From Gaiellasilicea sp035575835 (GTDB taxonomy: Bacteria > Actinomycetota > Thermoleophilia > Gaiellales > Gaiellaceae), in the NCBI GenBank assembly GCA_035575835.1, contig DATLXM010000072.1:1-42413 (forward strand): 42,413 bases of DNA, written 5' to 3'. A program made the translations under genes and the position numbers. The first letter of the stretch is position 1. Every line of letters starts with the position of its first letter. The notes beneath the pieces are model-generated. The model saw nothing but the letters and a program-made list of their open reading frames with translations. It was not told the DNA's origin and searched no databases. Positions 1-6,547 of the stretch are shown piece after piece.

Positions 1-1
1 C

Positions 2-493
2 TATGAGCAGTCGCTCGGACGCGCGCAGGCCGGCTATGAAACGACGAGCGGCCGGTTGCAGGGCGACTACCAGGACAGCCTCGGCCGGTTGGCGACAGGG
101 TTTCAGCAGGGCGGCTATGACGCGCGCGGGCAGGCGCAACAGCTGTTCTCCGGGATCGAACGGGAACTCGCCGCGGCGCTGCTCGGCGCGGACGCTGAGG
201 ATGCGCGGGCGCAGGAGGACGCGTCGCAGCGGGCGTTGATGGAGGCGTTACGGTACGGCTTCGACCCCGGCGCCGGAGGCTTCGCAGGCGGCGGCGGAGG
301 CCCCGGCGGCGGCACACCTAACCAGGAGCCGATCGCACCGGGCGCCCGACGTCAGTTCGACCCAGCCGGCGACTCGATCGACCTCACCCGTCTCGGGGAG
401 ATCGCAGCAGGATCACAGCCGAACGCGATCGTCCAGACGCTCCTCGCAGACCCACGCAGACAACGGCGGATCGAAGAACTACTCGGCCTTTAA
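2..493 (+). CDS. Phage-like low-complexity protein, 5' end outside the window
   Basis: The reading frame is open from the first bases of the window to a TAA at 491-493, so the gene starts upstream; an internal TTG at 56 would give 145 residues. The visible part begins with a degenerate repeat of about 16 residues built on YxxSLGRL followed by GY or GF, rich in Gln and Ala. It continues into a helical charged stretch, a glycine-rich linker (GGGGGPGGG) and a C-terminal helical end (RRQRRIEELLGL). Such architecture is common in phage tail or scaffold proteins, but I do not recognise a specific family. It converges on the minus-strand gene at 479-758, overlapping by 15 bp. Confidence 0.55.
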   Translation, partial: YEQSLGRAQAGYETTSGRLQGDYQDSLGRLATGFQQGGYDARGQAQQLFSGIERELAAALLGADAEDARAQEDASQRALMEALRYGFDPGAGGFAGGGGGPGGGTPNQEPIAPGARRQFDPAGDSIDLTRLGEIAAGSQPNAIVQTLLADPRRQRRIEELLGL

Positions 494-758
494 CCGCGGA
501 GCCACGAAGCACCGATCCGCCTGCGAAGCCCTGCAAATCTCCTGCCGGAGCTCCGGCCGGACGTCAGGAAGATTCACGATGCTCTTCTCGGTGATCCTGC
601 GGGACTTCGGGCAGAAGTCGCAGCCCTGACCGCGGTGGTGGATCGTCTCTCTCCTCCAGCAGTTCAAGGTACGCCTCGAGCCTCAGACGCACGTTCCTGA
701 TCTGCGTCTCCAATCGAGCTGGCAAGTAGGCGACATGCGCTGGCCGCTGATTCATCAC
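479..758 (-). pseudogene. Small element-borne protein split by a frameshift
   Basis: Two overlapping minus-strand frames look like halves of one protein. The first (758 to about 650) starts with an ATG that overlaps the TGA of the preceding gene and encodes a coiled-coil-like segment ending EAYLELLEE. The second (about 655 to 479) encodes a Cys-containing tail with a CDFC motif, then LPDVRPELRQEICRAS. The switch is +1 and falls in a GGAGGAGAGAGAC run near 648-660. It may be a sequencing error, a mutation, or a real slippage site as in some phage genes. Function unknown; the CxxC pair may bind metal, but no second pair is seen. Confidence 0.45.
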
Positions 759-1228
759 GCGAGGAGCGAGCCGAGCATCCGGACCTGCGCCGCAGACGAG
801 CGGTAGTCCTCCGCGCTCCTCCTGAGACCGTCGGAATGACTCGCGATTCCTCCGGCGAGCGTGCCGCCGATCTCGCCGGCTCGGAGCGCGAGGAGCTTGT
901 CGATGAGCTTCGCGGTGATCTCGGAGCCGCGGGCGGCAACCTCGACGTTGAGTGGGTCAGTCTCGTAGGCATCGTCTCCTTCTCCCGGCTCCCACGGCCC
1001 GAACGCTTCCTCGTCAAGCGCCCCCTCGAGATCCTCGAAAAACATCCTCGCCCCGCCGTCGTTGAGCGCGATCAGGATCATGTCCGCGGCTCGGAGGTGC
1101 GCGAGCGCTTCAACCATCAGGGTCCGTCCGATCGTGACGGTTTCCGGGACACGTCGCGTTCCGAGCGTCTGGCCGGTCGTGGTGGAACTCACAGTTTTCC
1201 TCCTAGGGTTACGAACGCTCGCCATCAT
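755..1228 (-). CDS. Hypothetical element-borne protein (157 aa)
   Basis: A 157-residue acidic, Ala-rich, mostly helical protein starting MMASVRNPRRK. It has no signal peptide or membrane segment, and I cannot assign a family. Its stop codon overlaps the ATG of the next minus-strand frame (755-758), indicating translational coupling. Upstream (1229-1312) the DNA is unusually AT-rich for this window and contains TTGCAA- and TAAAAG-like stretches and an inverted repeat, so a promoter probably lies there. Context places it in a small minus-strand cluster of the integrated element. Confidence 0.55.
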   Translation of the reverse strand: MMASVRNPRRKTVSSTTTGQTLGTRRVPETVTIGRTLMVEALAHLRAADMILIALNDGGARMFFEDLEGALDEEAFGPWEPGEGDDAYETDPLNVEVAARGSEITAKLIDKLLALRAGEIGGTLAGGIASHSDGLRRSAEDYRSSAAQVRMLGSLLA

Positions 1229-1294
1229 CGAGCATGCACTGACCCTACATCTTTTACACCGAGAATTGCAAGAGCATTTACGAAGGTCTTTACT

Positions 1295-1313
1295 GTGACA
1301 ATTTGTGCGTCAC
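1295..1313. promoter_or_regulatory. Inverted repeat GTGAC-N9-GTCAC in an AT-rich promoter region
   Basis: Perfect 5-bp arms GTGAC (1295-1299) and GTCAC (1309-1313) flank an AT-rich centre. They lie about 70 bp upstream of the 157-aa gene and touch the stop codon of the gene before it. Spacing and setting fit an operator for a dimeric repressor, but no regulator gene is visible here and the arms are short. Confidence 0.25.
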
Positions 1314-1531
1314 TAACCGGCGCGTCGCGCGAGTTCGTCGAGCGCGAGCGACAGCGCCGCAAGAGGATCGCCGCCGGCGGCCTCCCAGGAAGCGACCGCG
1401 AGCGCCTGCTTGCCCGAGTTTCCGCTCGCGCGCAGGTCGGCGTCCCCGTTGGCGCCGAGGTTGTGCCCGACCTGGCGACGTCGCACCTCATCGATCCGAC
1501 GCCGAACATGCTCGCGAACCAGGCCGTCCAC
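1313..1531 (-). CDS. Hypothetical element-borne protein (72 aa)
   Basis: Starts with GTG at 1531, two bases after the stop of the preceding gene at 1534, and ends with TAG at 1313-1315. The protein begins MDGLVREHVRRRIDEVRRR, a basic helix, and ends with an Ala/Leu-rich helix (LALDELARRAG). Longer versions of this frame run back through the tRNA-Val fragment and give the nonsense peptide typical of antisense tRNA, so the short start is preferred. No family recognised. Tight spacing with its neighbour suggests one transcript. Confidence 0.4.
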   Translation of the reverse strand: MDGLVREHVRRRIDEVRRRQVGHNLGANGDADLRASGNSGKQALAVASWEAAGGDPLAALSLALDELARRAG

Positions 1532-1533
1532 GC

Positions 1534-1779
1534 TCAGCCGTCCGTGTCTGCCGGCCGCTCCGCCCGCAGGTCGTGAACGAGCTTCCAGAACTCCGCGCTC
1601 GTGCCCAGCTTGAACGCACGCCACGGGTCGATCCTGGCTTCCCGCCCAGCGGCGCGGGGAGTCTTTCCGACCGCAAGCAGCTCGGCGAAGAGCAGCTCTC
1701 GCCGCCGCGTCTCGTTCCGGTTCGGACGTCCTCCGCGCACGGGCACCTGAGAAAGCTTGCATGGTGCGGCGGATGCCAC
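1534..1779 (-). CDS. Small helix-turn-helix protein, terminase-small-subunit-like
   Basis: From residue 14 the sequence runs RGGRPNRNETRRRELLFAEL, then KTPRAAGREARIDPWRAFKL, the pattern of a phage or transposase-type helix-turn-helix (RAAGREARIDPWRA as the turn and recognition helix). Terminase small subunits and IS-type DNA-binding proteins share this layout. The GTG at 1779 gives 81 residues; a second GTG at 1746 gives 70 and keeps all of the similar part. Neither has a clear Shine-Dalgarno sequence. It is the first gene of the minus-strand cluster inside the element, about 155 bp from the attachment junction. No terminase large subunit follows, so the terminase role is only a resemblance. 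Confidence 0.45.
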   Translation of the reverse strand: MASAAPCKLSQVPVRGGRPNRNETRRRELLFAELLAVGKTPRAAGREARIDPWRAFKLGTSAEFWKLVHDLRAERPADTDG

Positions 1780-1895
1780 TGTCGAATGGGCACAAGTGCT
1801 GCGTTAGTGCCCAAATCCCCCCGAATCGACCCAAATCCGCGGGGATCGGAGCGGCGTCCGGGTGGCGTCGACTGTGAGCTAAGCCGCATGGTTGA

Positions 1896-1933
1896 GCCGG
1901 AACGCTCCGCTCCCGATCGCGTAGCGTTCCGGC
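1896..1933. repeat. Perfect 11-bp inverted repeat abutting the attachment junction
   Basis: Arms GCCGGAACGCT (1896-1906) and AGCGTTCCGGC (1923-1933) are perfectly complementary around a 16-nt loop and end one base before the tRNA-Val fragment. On the plus strand the second arm is followed by TTT, so it could act as a weak terminator; it could also be an arm-type recombinase binding site or an element-end structure. It is on the element side of the junction, not part of the tRNA. Confidence 0.5.
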
Positions 1934-1934
1934 T

Positions 1935-1975
1935 TTACACCCAGGGGGTCGGGGGTTCGAGCCCCTCACCGCCCA
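1935..1975 (+). other. tRNA-Val(TAC) 3' fragment, attachment site
   Basis: The segment contains the anticodon loop TTACAC, the 3' anticodon-stem strand CCAGG, the variable loop, a T stem and loop (GGGGG / TTCGAGC / CCCTC) and the acceptor strand ACCGCCC with discriminator A. The expected 5' half (acceptor GGGCGGT, D arm, CCTGG anticodon strand) is absent: DNA just left of TTACAC cannot pair with CCAGG. It is therefore a tRNA 3' half left by site-specific integration. Recombination probably occurred within or after the anticodon loop. Confidence 0.75.
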
Positions 1976-1980
1976 TGTTT

Positions 1981-2071
1981 ATCGCGCAAGATGAGGGACC
2001 CCCTCACGGGGATCCCTCATCGCGCAAGACCCCTGAAGGGTCGCTTCGCTCCCGGGCTCGAATCCGTAAGG
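1981..2071 (+). repeat. Dispersed modular hairpin repeat, copy 1
   Basis: Layout: ATCGCGCAAGA (1981-1991), hairpin (1990-2021; arms GATGAGGGA and TCCCTCATC extended by CCCC/GGGG with one bulged A), ATCGCGCAAGA again (2019-2029), small hairpin GACCC-CTGAA-GGGTC, CGCTTCGCTCCC, a spacer, and TCCGTAAGG (2063-2071). It fills the space between the tRNA-Val fragment and the L,D-transpeptidase remnant. Other copies lie at 22507-22596, 38907-39006, 41039-41131 and, shortened, 17331-17391. Confidence 0.8.
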
Positions 2072-2079
2072 GATCGGAC

Positions 2080-2347
2080 TCAGGCGGTGATCGTGCCGGG
2101 GTGCCGGGGCCGATGCGGAGGACGAGCCAGCGCATCGCGGCGTTGTCGAGGCGGACGCACCCGTGGGACGCGGCCGTACCGAGGGTGCCGCCGACGTTCT
2201 GCAGCCCGTGCACACCGATCTGGCCGGGGGCCGCCCGCGAACTGCTCCAGCACGTTCGACCGCGCGCTCAACGCCAGCGCGGAAGGGGCCGCCGACATCC
2301 GACGCGCGCATCTGGATCGCCTCCTCGACGAAGAACCTCTCGTGTCC
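2080..2347 (-). pseudogene. L,D-transpeptidase (YkuD) C-terminal remnant, frameshifted
   Basis: Three minus-strand frames must be joined to read the end of a YkuD domain: RFFVEEAIQMRASDVGGPF, then ALALSARSNVLEQFAGGP, then QIGVHGL and the catalytic-site segment TAASHGCVRLDNAAMRW, then GPGTP with TITA and a stop at 2080. The switches fit one extra C in TTCCGCG, one extra C in a C5 run and one missing C in a C4 run. The catalytic Cys motif SHGCVR is intact, but the N-terminal half is missing because the homology begins right at the msrA stop. L,D-transpeptidases crosslink peptidoglycan outside the membrane; this copy should be dead unless the indels are sequencing errors. Confidence 0.7.
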
Positions 2348-2352
2348 TGCGC

Positions 2353-2844
2353 TCAGATCGCGCAGGTGGCGCGGCCGTTCTTGACGAGGTACTGCTGGTG
2401 ATACTCCTCCGCCGGCCAGAACGGACTGTCGTCGCTGACGATCTGCGTCGCGATCGGCTTCTTGAAGCCCGACTGCGCCCGCTCGAGCGAGGCGCGGGCG
2501 GCCTCGACCTGCTCGGGCGAGTGCGCGAAGATCGCTGAGCGGTACTGCGTCCCTACGTCCCAACCCTGCCGGTTTCTCTGGGTCGGATCGTGCAGGCTCC
2601 AAAAGCGGTCGACGAGCTCCCCGAAGGAGATCTCCGCCGGGTCGAACGTGATCTCGACCGCCTCGGCGTGACCGGTGTTCCCACCGCAGACGTCCTTGTA
2701 GGTCGGATTCTCGGTCTGGCCGCCGATGTAGCCGACCTGCGCGTCCTTCACCCCGGAGGTGTTCCGGAACTCTACCTCGACGCCCCAGAAGCAGCCGGCC
2801 GCGAACGTCGCCTTCTCGAGCCCCGTCGGCGTCATGGCGTTCAT
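2353..2844 (-). CDS. msrA: Peptide-methionine (S)-S-oxide reductase MsrA
   Basis: A 163-residue MsrA of usual length. The active-site motif GCFWG lies near residues 17-21 (catalytic Cys 18), followed by GGNTGHAE and the YRSAIF core. The enzyme reduces the S epimer of methionine sulfoxide in proteins using thioredoxin, in the cytoplasm. The ATG at 2844 overlaps the TGA of msrB (ATGA), so the pair is translationally coupled with msrB first. The C-terminus (NGRATCAI) supplies a possible resolving Cys. Downstream lies the L,D-transpeptidase remnant. Confidence 0.95.
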   Translation of the reverse strand: MNAMTPTGLEKATFAAGCFWGVEVEFRNTSGVKDAQVGYIGGQTENPTYKDVCGGNTGHAEAVEITFDPAEISFGELVDRFWSLHDPTQRNRQGWDVGTQYRSAIFAHSPEQVEAARASLERAQSGFKKPIATQIVSDDSPFWPAEEYHQQYLVKNGRATCAI

Positions 2845-3236
2845 GAGCGCTCCAGCTGGAGCGAGCAGGAGTTGATGCAGTAGCGCTGGCCCGTCGGCCC
2901 GGGGCCGTCCGGGAAAACGTGTCCGAGATGGCCACCGCACGCGGCGCACATCACCTCGGTTCGAACCATCCCGAACTTCCGATCGGTCTCGGTGACCACG
3001 CTCTCGAGGTCGGCCGGCTCGACGAAGCTCGGCCAGCCGGAACCGGAATCGAACTTCGCCTCGGAGCGAAAGAGCTCCGCGCTGCAGCCGGCGCAGCGAT
3101 AGACCCCAGCGTCCTTCATGTCGTTGTACTCGCCGGTGAATGCGCGCTCGGTGCCCTTGCGACGAAGAATCTCGTACTGCTCGGGAGTGAGCTCGGCGCG
3201 CCACTCGGCGTCTGTTTTTTGCACCTTGGTTTCCAT
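2841..3236 (-). CDS. msrB: Peptide-methionine (R)-S-oxide reductase MsrB
   Basis: A 131-residue MsrB. Zinc-binding Cys pairs are C48/C51 (CAGC) and C97/C100 (CAAC); the catalytic Cys 120 is in RYCINS. GSGWPSF and HLGHVFPDGP are family hallmarks. It reduces the R epimer of methionine sulfoxide and complements MsrA. The start is ATG 3236 with no clear Shine-Dalgarno; a TACCCT box ends six bases upstream, so the mRNA may be leaderless. It begins the msrB-msrA operon. Confidence 0.95.
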   Translation of the reverse strand: METKVQKTDAEWRAELTPEQYEILRRKGTERAFTGEYNDMKDAGVYRCAGCSAELFRSEAKFDSGSGWPSFVEPADLESVVTETDRKFGMVRTEVMCAACGGHLGHVFPDGPGPTGQRYCINSCSLQLERS

Positions 3237-3242
3237 GAGCTC

Positions 3243-3248
3243 AGGGTA
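3243..3248 (-). promoter_or_regulatory. Putative -10 box of msrBA (leaderless)
   Basis: TACCCT on the minus strand ends six bases before the msrB ATG. Transcription from such a box would start at or next to the start codon. The same spacing recurs before several other genes in the window. No good -35 is seen. Confidence 0.35.
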
Positions 3249-3283
3249 GCGAGTACCCGATTACAGGAAGATTAAGCGCCGGC

Positions 3284-3925
3284 TCAGAGCGGCAGGACGT
3301 ACACGGCGATCGCCACGAAGTGGGTGATGGCCGCGCCGATCACGAGCAGATGGAAGATCTCGTGGTAGCCGAAGACCGCAGGACGCGGATTCGGACGCTT
3401 CAGTGCATAGGCGACCGCCCCGAGCGTGTAGAGCCCTCCTCCGACGAAGACGAGCACTGCGGGCACCACGCCGACCTCGAGCAGGTCGGGCACCGCGACC
3501 ACCCCCACCCACCCGAGCGCAATGAAGACGACGGCGGTCAGCCACTTGGGAGCGTCGACCCACAGGAGGTTGAGGACGAGTCCCGCGCCCGCACCGGCCC
3601 AGACGACGATCAGGATCGCGTCGGCGAGCTTTCCCTCGAAGGCGAGGAGCGCGAAGGGCGTGTAGGTCCCGGCGATCAGGAGCAAGATCGTCGAGTGGTC
3701 GAGCCGGCGCATCCAGGTGCGCACACGGGTGGAACGCCAGTTGACCCGGTGATAGAGCGCGCTGACCCCGAACATCGCGGCGAGCGCGAACGCGTAGATC
3801 CACATCGCGAGCCGTTCCCGCAGCGAGTCGGCGAAGAGGACCAGCCCGAGTCCCGCGACAACGGCGACATAGAAGGCGTACTGGTGGAAAACTCCGCGCA
3901 GGCGTGGCTTCTCGAGAACGTCCAC
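3284..3925 (-). CDS. Hemolysin III / PAQR-family membrane protein
   Basis: 213 residues with about seven membrane helices. Family motifs are present: SALYHR after the second helix, LDHSTI at the next membrane boundary and HEIFHLL near the C-terminus. These conserved His, Ser and Asp residues are the presumed metal site of the PAQR superfamily. Bacterial members are called hemolysin III (YqfA/TrhA); a role in membrane homeostasis is proposed, and hemolytic activity should not be assumed. The start is GTG 3925. It lies 47 bp upstream of msrB on the same strand. Confidence 0.85.
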   Translation of the reverse strand: MDVLEKPRLRGVFHQYAFYVAVVAGLGLVLFADSLRERLAMWIYAFALAAMFGVSALYHRVNWRSTRVRTWMRRLDHSTILLLIAGTYTPFALLAFEGKLADAILIVVWAGAGAGLVLNLLWVDAPKWLTAVVFIALGWVGVVAVPDLLEVGVVPAVLVFVGGGLYTLGAVAYALKRPNPRPAVFGYHEIFHLLVIGAAITHFVAIAVYVLPL

Positions 3926-3959
3926 GCCGGAATAGTGCCCTACCCTAGACTCGCTTGCG

Positions 3960-4032
3960 GGGCCGTTAGCTCAGCTGGTAGAGCAGGGGACTTTTAATCC
4001 CAAGGTCGTTGGTTCGAGCCCAACACGGCCCA
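3960..4032 (+). tRNA. tRNA-Lys(TTT)
   Basis: A 73-nt cloverleaf: acceptor GGGCCGT pairs with ACGGCCC, the D arm has AGCTCAGCTGGTAGAGC, the anticodon loop is CTTTTAA (anticodon TTT) and the T loop is TTCGAGC. Discriminator A; CCA is not encoded. TACCCT or TAGACT just upstream (3940-3951) could be the -10 box. The methyltransferase gene on the other strand stops inside it. Confidence 0.95.
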
Positions 4033-5014
4033 TGCTCGCTCGTCGCTCATCAGGCCCTTCGAGCTGGAAGTGCCAGATGATCGAGGACGGCTTTCCACGC
4101 CAGGCGGCGTTCGTCGCGTCGATCACCTCGGCGTGCAGGGCCCAGGTGTACGGCGGCTCGTTCGGGTCCTGCGGCGGCAGCCGCTCGCCGTCGTGGATCG
4201 TCCTGCCCTCCTCGTCGAGAATCGGCCAGGGGACGCGCGGCTCCTCGCATCTGAGCACCCGGAAGCCGAGTGGGAGCGCCGCGGCGAGGTACTCGCTCGT
4301 GAGATGGAGGTGGACGGGGAGGTAGCCCTGCTCGCCCTCCGGGCCGTCGCACCCGACCGGCGAGCCGATGTCGCCGATCAGGCCGCGCTGGTCGGAGACG
4401 ACGAGGTGCCCGCCCGGGCGCAGGACGCGCGCGAACTCGCCGAATGGGCCGTCGAGGTCCGGCAGGTGCACGAGCGCGATCGAGCAGACGATGAGGTCGA
4501 CGGATTCGTCCGCGAGCGGCAACTCGTTCAGGTCGGCCTCGTGGAACTCGCCCTCCGGGACCTTCTCGCGTGCGAGCGCGAGCATCCCCGGTGACGCGTC
4601 GACGCCGATCACGGTGTGCCCGAGCGAGGCGAGGTACGCGGCGTGTCGACCGGTACCGCACGCGGCGTCGAGCGCAACGCCGACGGGAAGGCCGTCGAGG
4701 ATCTGGCGCACGATCGGCTGCTCGATCTCGAGCAGTTGATTCGACTGCTCGTCGTACCACGGCGCCCATCGGCCGTAGCCGTCGCGGACGGAGATCGGGT
4801 GCGCCTCGGTCCCGGCGCCGAACGCGTCCGGCGACTCGAGCAGCTCCCGGACCTCGCGCAGCCGCGCGAGCGTGAACTCGCGTTCGTAGGCGCCGGAGTA
4901 CGCGCGCAGGAGCGCGATTCCCTCCAATCCGATCAGATACGCCAGCGGATGCTGGAAGATGGTGCGATCTTCGGTGTCGGAGCCGGCGTGCGGCTCCTCC
5001 GGGTGACGACTCAC
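3971..5014 (-). CDS. Class I SAM-dependent methyltransferase
   Basis: 347 residues. The Rossmann-type domain spans about residues 95-245: motif I is LDAACGTGRHA, with VIGVDASPGML as the second strand (acidic ribose ligand) and VLRPGGHLVVSD as motif IV/V. Substrate unknown. The start is GTG 5014 with GGAGG six bases upstream. The last 20 residues (MGRVGLEPTTLGLKV and following) are the antisense reading of tRNA-Lys, and the stop at 3971 lies within the tRNA. The native stop was therefore either lost or never existed. The gene has no operon partner; its upstream region (5015-5140) is GC-rich with a possible GCGGCC hairpin. Confidence 0.85.
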   Translation of the reverse strand: MSRHPEEPHAGSDTEDRTIFQHPLAYLIGLEGIALLRAYSGAYEREFTLARLREVRELLESPDAFGAGTEAHPISVRDGYGRWAPWYDEQSNQLLEIEQPIVRQILDGLPVGVALDAACGTGRHAAYLASLGHTVIGVDASPGMLALAREKVPEGEFHEADLNELPLADESVDLIVCSIALVHLPDLDGPFGEFARVLRPGGHLVVSDQRGLIGDIGSPVGCDGPEGEQGYLPVHLHLTSEYLAAALPLGFRVLRCEEPRVPWPILDEEGRTIHDGERLPPQDPNEPPYTWALHAEVIDATNAAWRGKPSSIIWHFQLEGPDERRASMGRVGLEPTTLGLKVPCSTS

Positions 5015-5140
5015 TTCTGACCTCCAGAGACGTAGGGAGAGCGGCCGCGGCGCTCCAGAGGAGCGGCCGGCGAAGGTCGAGGATCGAGAAGTGGCGCTTA
5101 CATCGGAGGCAGACGCTACCAGAGCGCTCGGAACAGGACG

Positions 5141-5440
5141 GTGAAAAGTACCTGGGTGGGCCGGACAGAGGACAGGTCCGACGACGGCGTCTGGGCGGTG
5201 ACGTGCTTCGTCACTCGCACAGGATTTCCGGCGCGAGCGGATCAGCTACGCGCTCGCGCGCGCCGCCGTCGGCTTCGCCCGGGCACGCGGTGCCCGCGCC
5301 CTCGAGGGCTACCCGACGACTACGAAGGGGCTCTACTGGGCGAGCTACACGTGGGAACCCATGGAGCACTCGTCGCCGCCGGGTTCGCCGAGGTCAGCCG
5401 GCCGACCCTCCGCCGAGTCGTCATGCGCATCGACTTCTAG
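5141..5440 (+). pseudogene. GNAT N-acetyltransferase remnant, 5'-truncated, two frameshifts
   Basis: Read across frames the segment gives GVWAVTCFVTRTGF, then RRERISYALARAAVGFARAR with GARALEGYP, then GELHVGTHGALVAAGFAEVS and RPTLRRVVMRIDF. This is the second half of a GNAT acyltransferase, including the acetyl-CoA binding turn and the C-terminal strand. The first switch fits one extra T in GGATTTCC, the second one missing G in TACTGGGCGAG; together they restore the frame. The N-terminal half is absent. It converges on the desaturase gene 17 bp away. It is probably non-functional unless the indels are sequencing errors, and even then it is truncated. Confidence 0.65.
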
Positions 5441-5457
5441 CGGCGCTCGACGCTCGT

Positions 5458-6345
5458 TCAGCGGGGAGCGAGCTTTCCGGCTTGCTTCTCGACCGGAATT
5501 CTGACGACGCCCCAGGCGAGGCCGAGCTTCTCGAGCGTCCAGATGACCCAGCCGCCCGGGTCGATCTCCAGCTTCCGCAGCCCATGGAAAGCCGACGTGG
5601 GGAAGGCATGGTGGTTGTTGTGCCACGACTCGCCGAACGAGAGCCACGAGAGCCACCAGACGTTGCGGGACTCGTCGCGCGAGGCGAACCGGCGGCGACC
5701 CCAGAAGTGACAGATCGAGTTGATCGAGAACGTGACGTGGTGCAGGAGAAAGATCCGGACGGCACCGCCCCAGACGAGCCCAGCGAAGAAGCCATACCAA
5801 CCGCCGAGGAGCGCCCACCCGACGAGAGCCGGGACGAGCAGCGAGACGATCACGAGCGGGAGGAAGAGCTTCGCGATCACCCGGAGTCCATTGTCGCGCA
5901 TCAGGTCCTTGGCGTAGCGGGCCTGATCGGCGCGCCCGGACTCGGAGAAGAGCCAGCCCGTGTGCGCGTGCCAGAGACCCTTGAGCGCACCGGAGACGCC
6001 GCCCCCGAAGCCTGCGTGGGGGCTGTGCGGATCGCCCTCCTGATCCGAGAACTGGTGGTGCTTGCGGTGGTCGGACACCCAGGCGAGGACGTCGCCCTCG
6101 ACCGCCATCTGGCCCAGCACGGCGAACGTATAGCGGACGGGTTTGTAGGTCTCGAAGGCTCGATGGGTAAAGAGCCGGTGGTAGCCGACGGTGATCCCGA
6201 CGCCGGTCAGGACGTAGCCGACAGCGAGGATCGCGAGCTCGGTTGGGCCGACCATCCGATCCCAGAGGAGCACGATCGCGGCGATCAGGCCGACGAAGGG
6301 CAAGGCGATCCCCGCCAGGTTGATCAGCTTGTGCGTGCGGCTCAT
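5458..6345 (-). CDS. Acyl-CoA/acyl-lipid delta-9-type fatty acid desaturase
   Basis: 295 residues counted from ATG 6345, chosen because GAGGAG lies 8 bases upstream; an upstream ATG at 6405 would add 20 non-conserved residues. The three histidine boxes of membrane di-iron desaturases are present: HRLFTH (56-61), HRKHH (93-97) and HNNHH (242-246). Four hydrophobic segments surround them. The enzyme introduces a double bond into long-chain acyl groups with oxygen and reduced ferredoxin or rubredoxin, adjusting membrane fluidity. It is monocistronic and divergent from the MFS gene with a 200-bp gap. Confidence 0.9.
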   Translation of the reverse strand: MSRTHKLINLAGIALPFVGLIAAIVLLWDRMVGPTELAILAVGYVLTGVGITVGYHRLFTHRAFETYKPVRYTFAVLGQMAVEGDVLAWVSDHRKHHQFSDQEGDPHSPHAGFGGGVSGALKGLWHAHTGWLFSESGRADQARYAKDLMRDNGLRVIAKLFLPLVIVSLLVPALVGWALLGGWYGFFAGLVWGGAVRIFLLHHVTFSINSICHFWGRRRFASRDESRNVWWLSWLSFGESWHNNHHAFPTSAFHGLRKLEIDPGGWVIWTLEKLGLAWGVVRIPVEKQAGKLAPR

Positions 6346-6547
6346 GTTCGTCTCCTCGGTTCCTTGCGTGTCGTCGGCCGGCCTGTAGTCGTTCGGCCGG
6401 AACACTCAGCTGGTTCGCAACACGGGAGCCGGCAACAGGTCGAGGGTTGAGTGCCCCGCTGCGTCGCCGCCGAAACCGCGCCGATGAGTTTTTCTCCGGC
6501 AGCCGGTCTTACCCTCCGAAACCATTCGACTGCCGAAAGGGAAGCCC

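Larger units (their letters stand above)
1..1975. mobile_element. Right end of an integrated element (probable prophage)
   Basis: The left 1.9 kb differs from the rest of the window. It holds short genes of unrecognised or phage-like type and ends exactly where a 41-nt 3' piece of a tRNA-Val gene begins. To the right lie ordinary chromosomal genes (msrA, msrB). A tRNA 3' half without its 5' half is the usual product of tyrosine-recombinase integration into the 3' end of a tRNA gene: the intact tRNA would lie at the other end of the element, outside the window to the left. No integrase, portal or capsid gene is visible, so the prophage label is inferred from the junction and the small genes. 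Confidence 0.6.

Noticed and set aside
1..1934. An integrase or transposase gene next to the attachment junction
   Set aside because: No tyrosine or serine recombinase motif is visible on either strand in this part; the gene may be at the other end of the element.
1313..1969. A 218-residue minus-strand frame starting MRGSNPRPPG
   Set aside because: Its N-terminus is the antisense reading of the tRNA-Val fragment and its middle overlaps the helix-turn-helix gene in another frame. Only its last 72 codons, from GTG 1531, look like a gene.
1891..1975. The hairpin plus tRNA 3' half as a complete unusual tRNA
   Set aside because: No 5' acceptor strand matching ACCGCCC and no D arm; the left arm of the hairpin does not fit a cloverleaf.
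1981..2030. Direct GCGCAAG repeats as a CRISPR-like array
   Set aside because: Only two repeat units of about 10 bp around a hairpin, no regular spacers and no cas genes.
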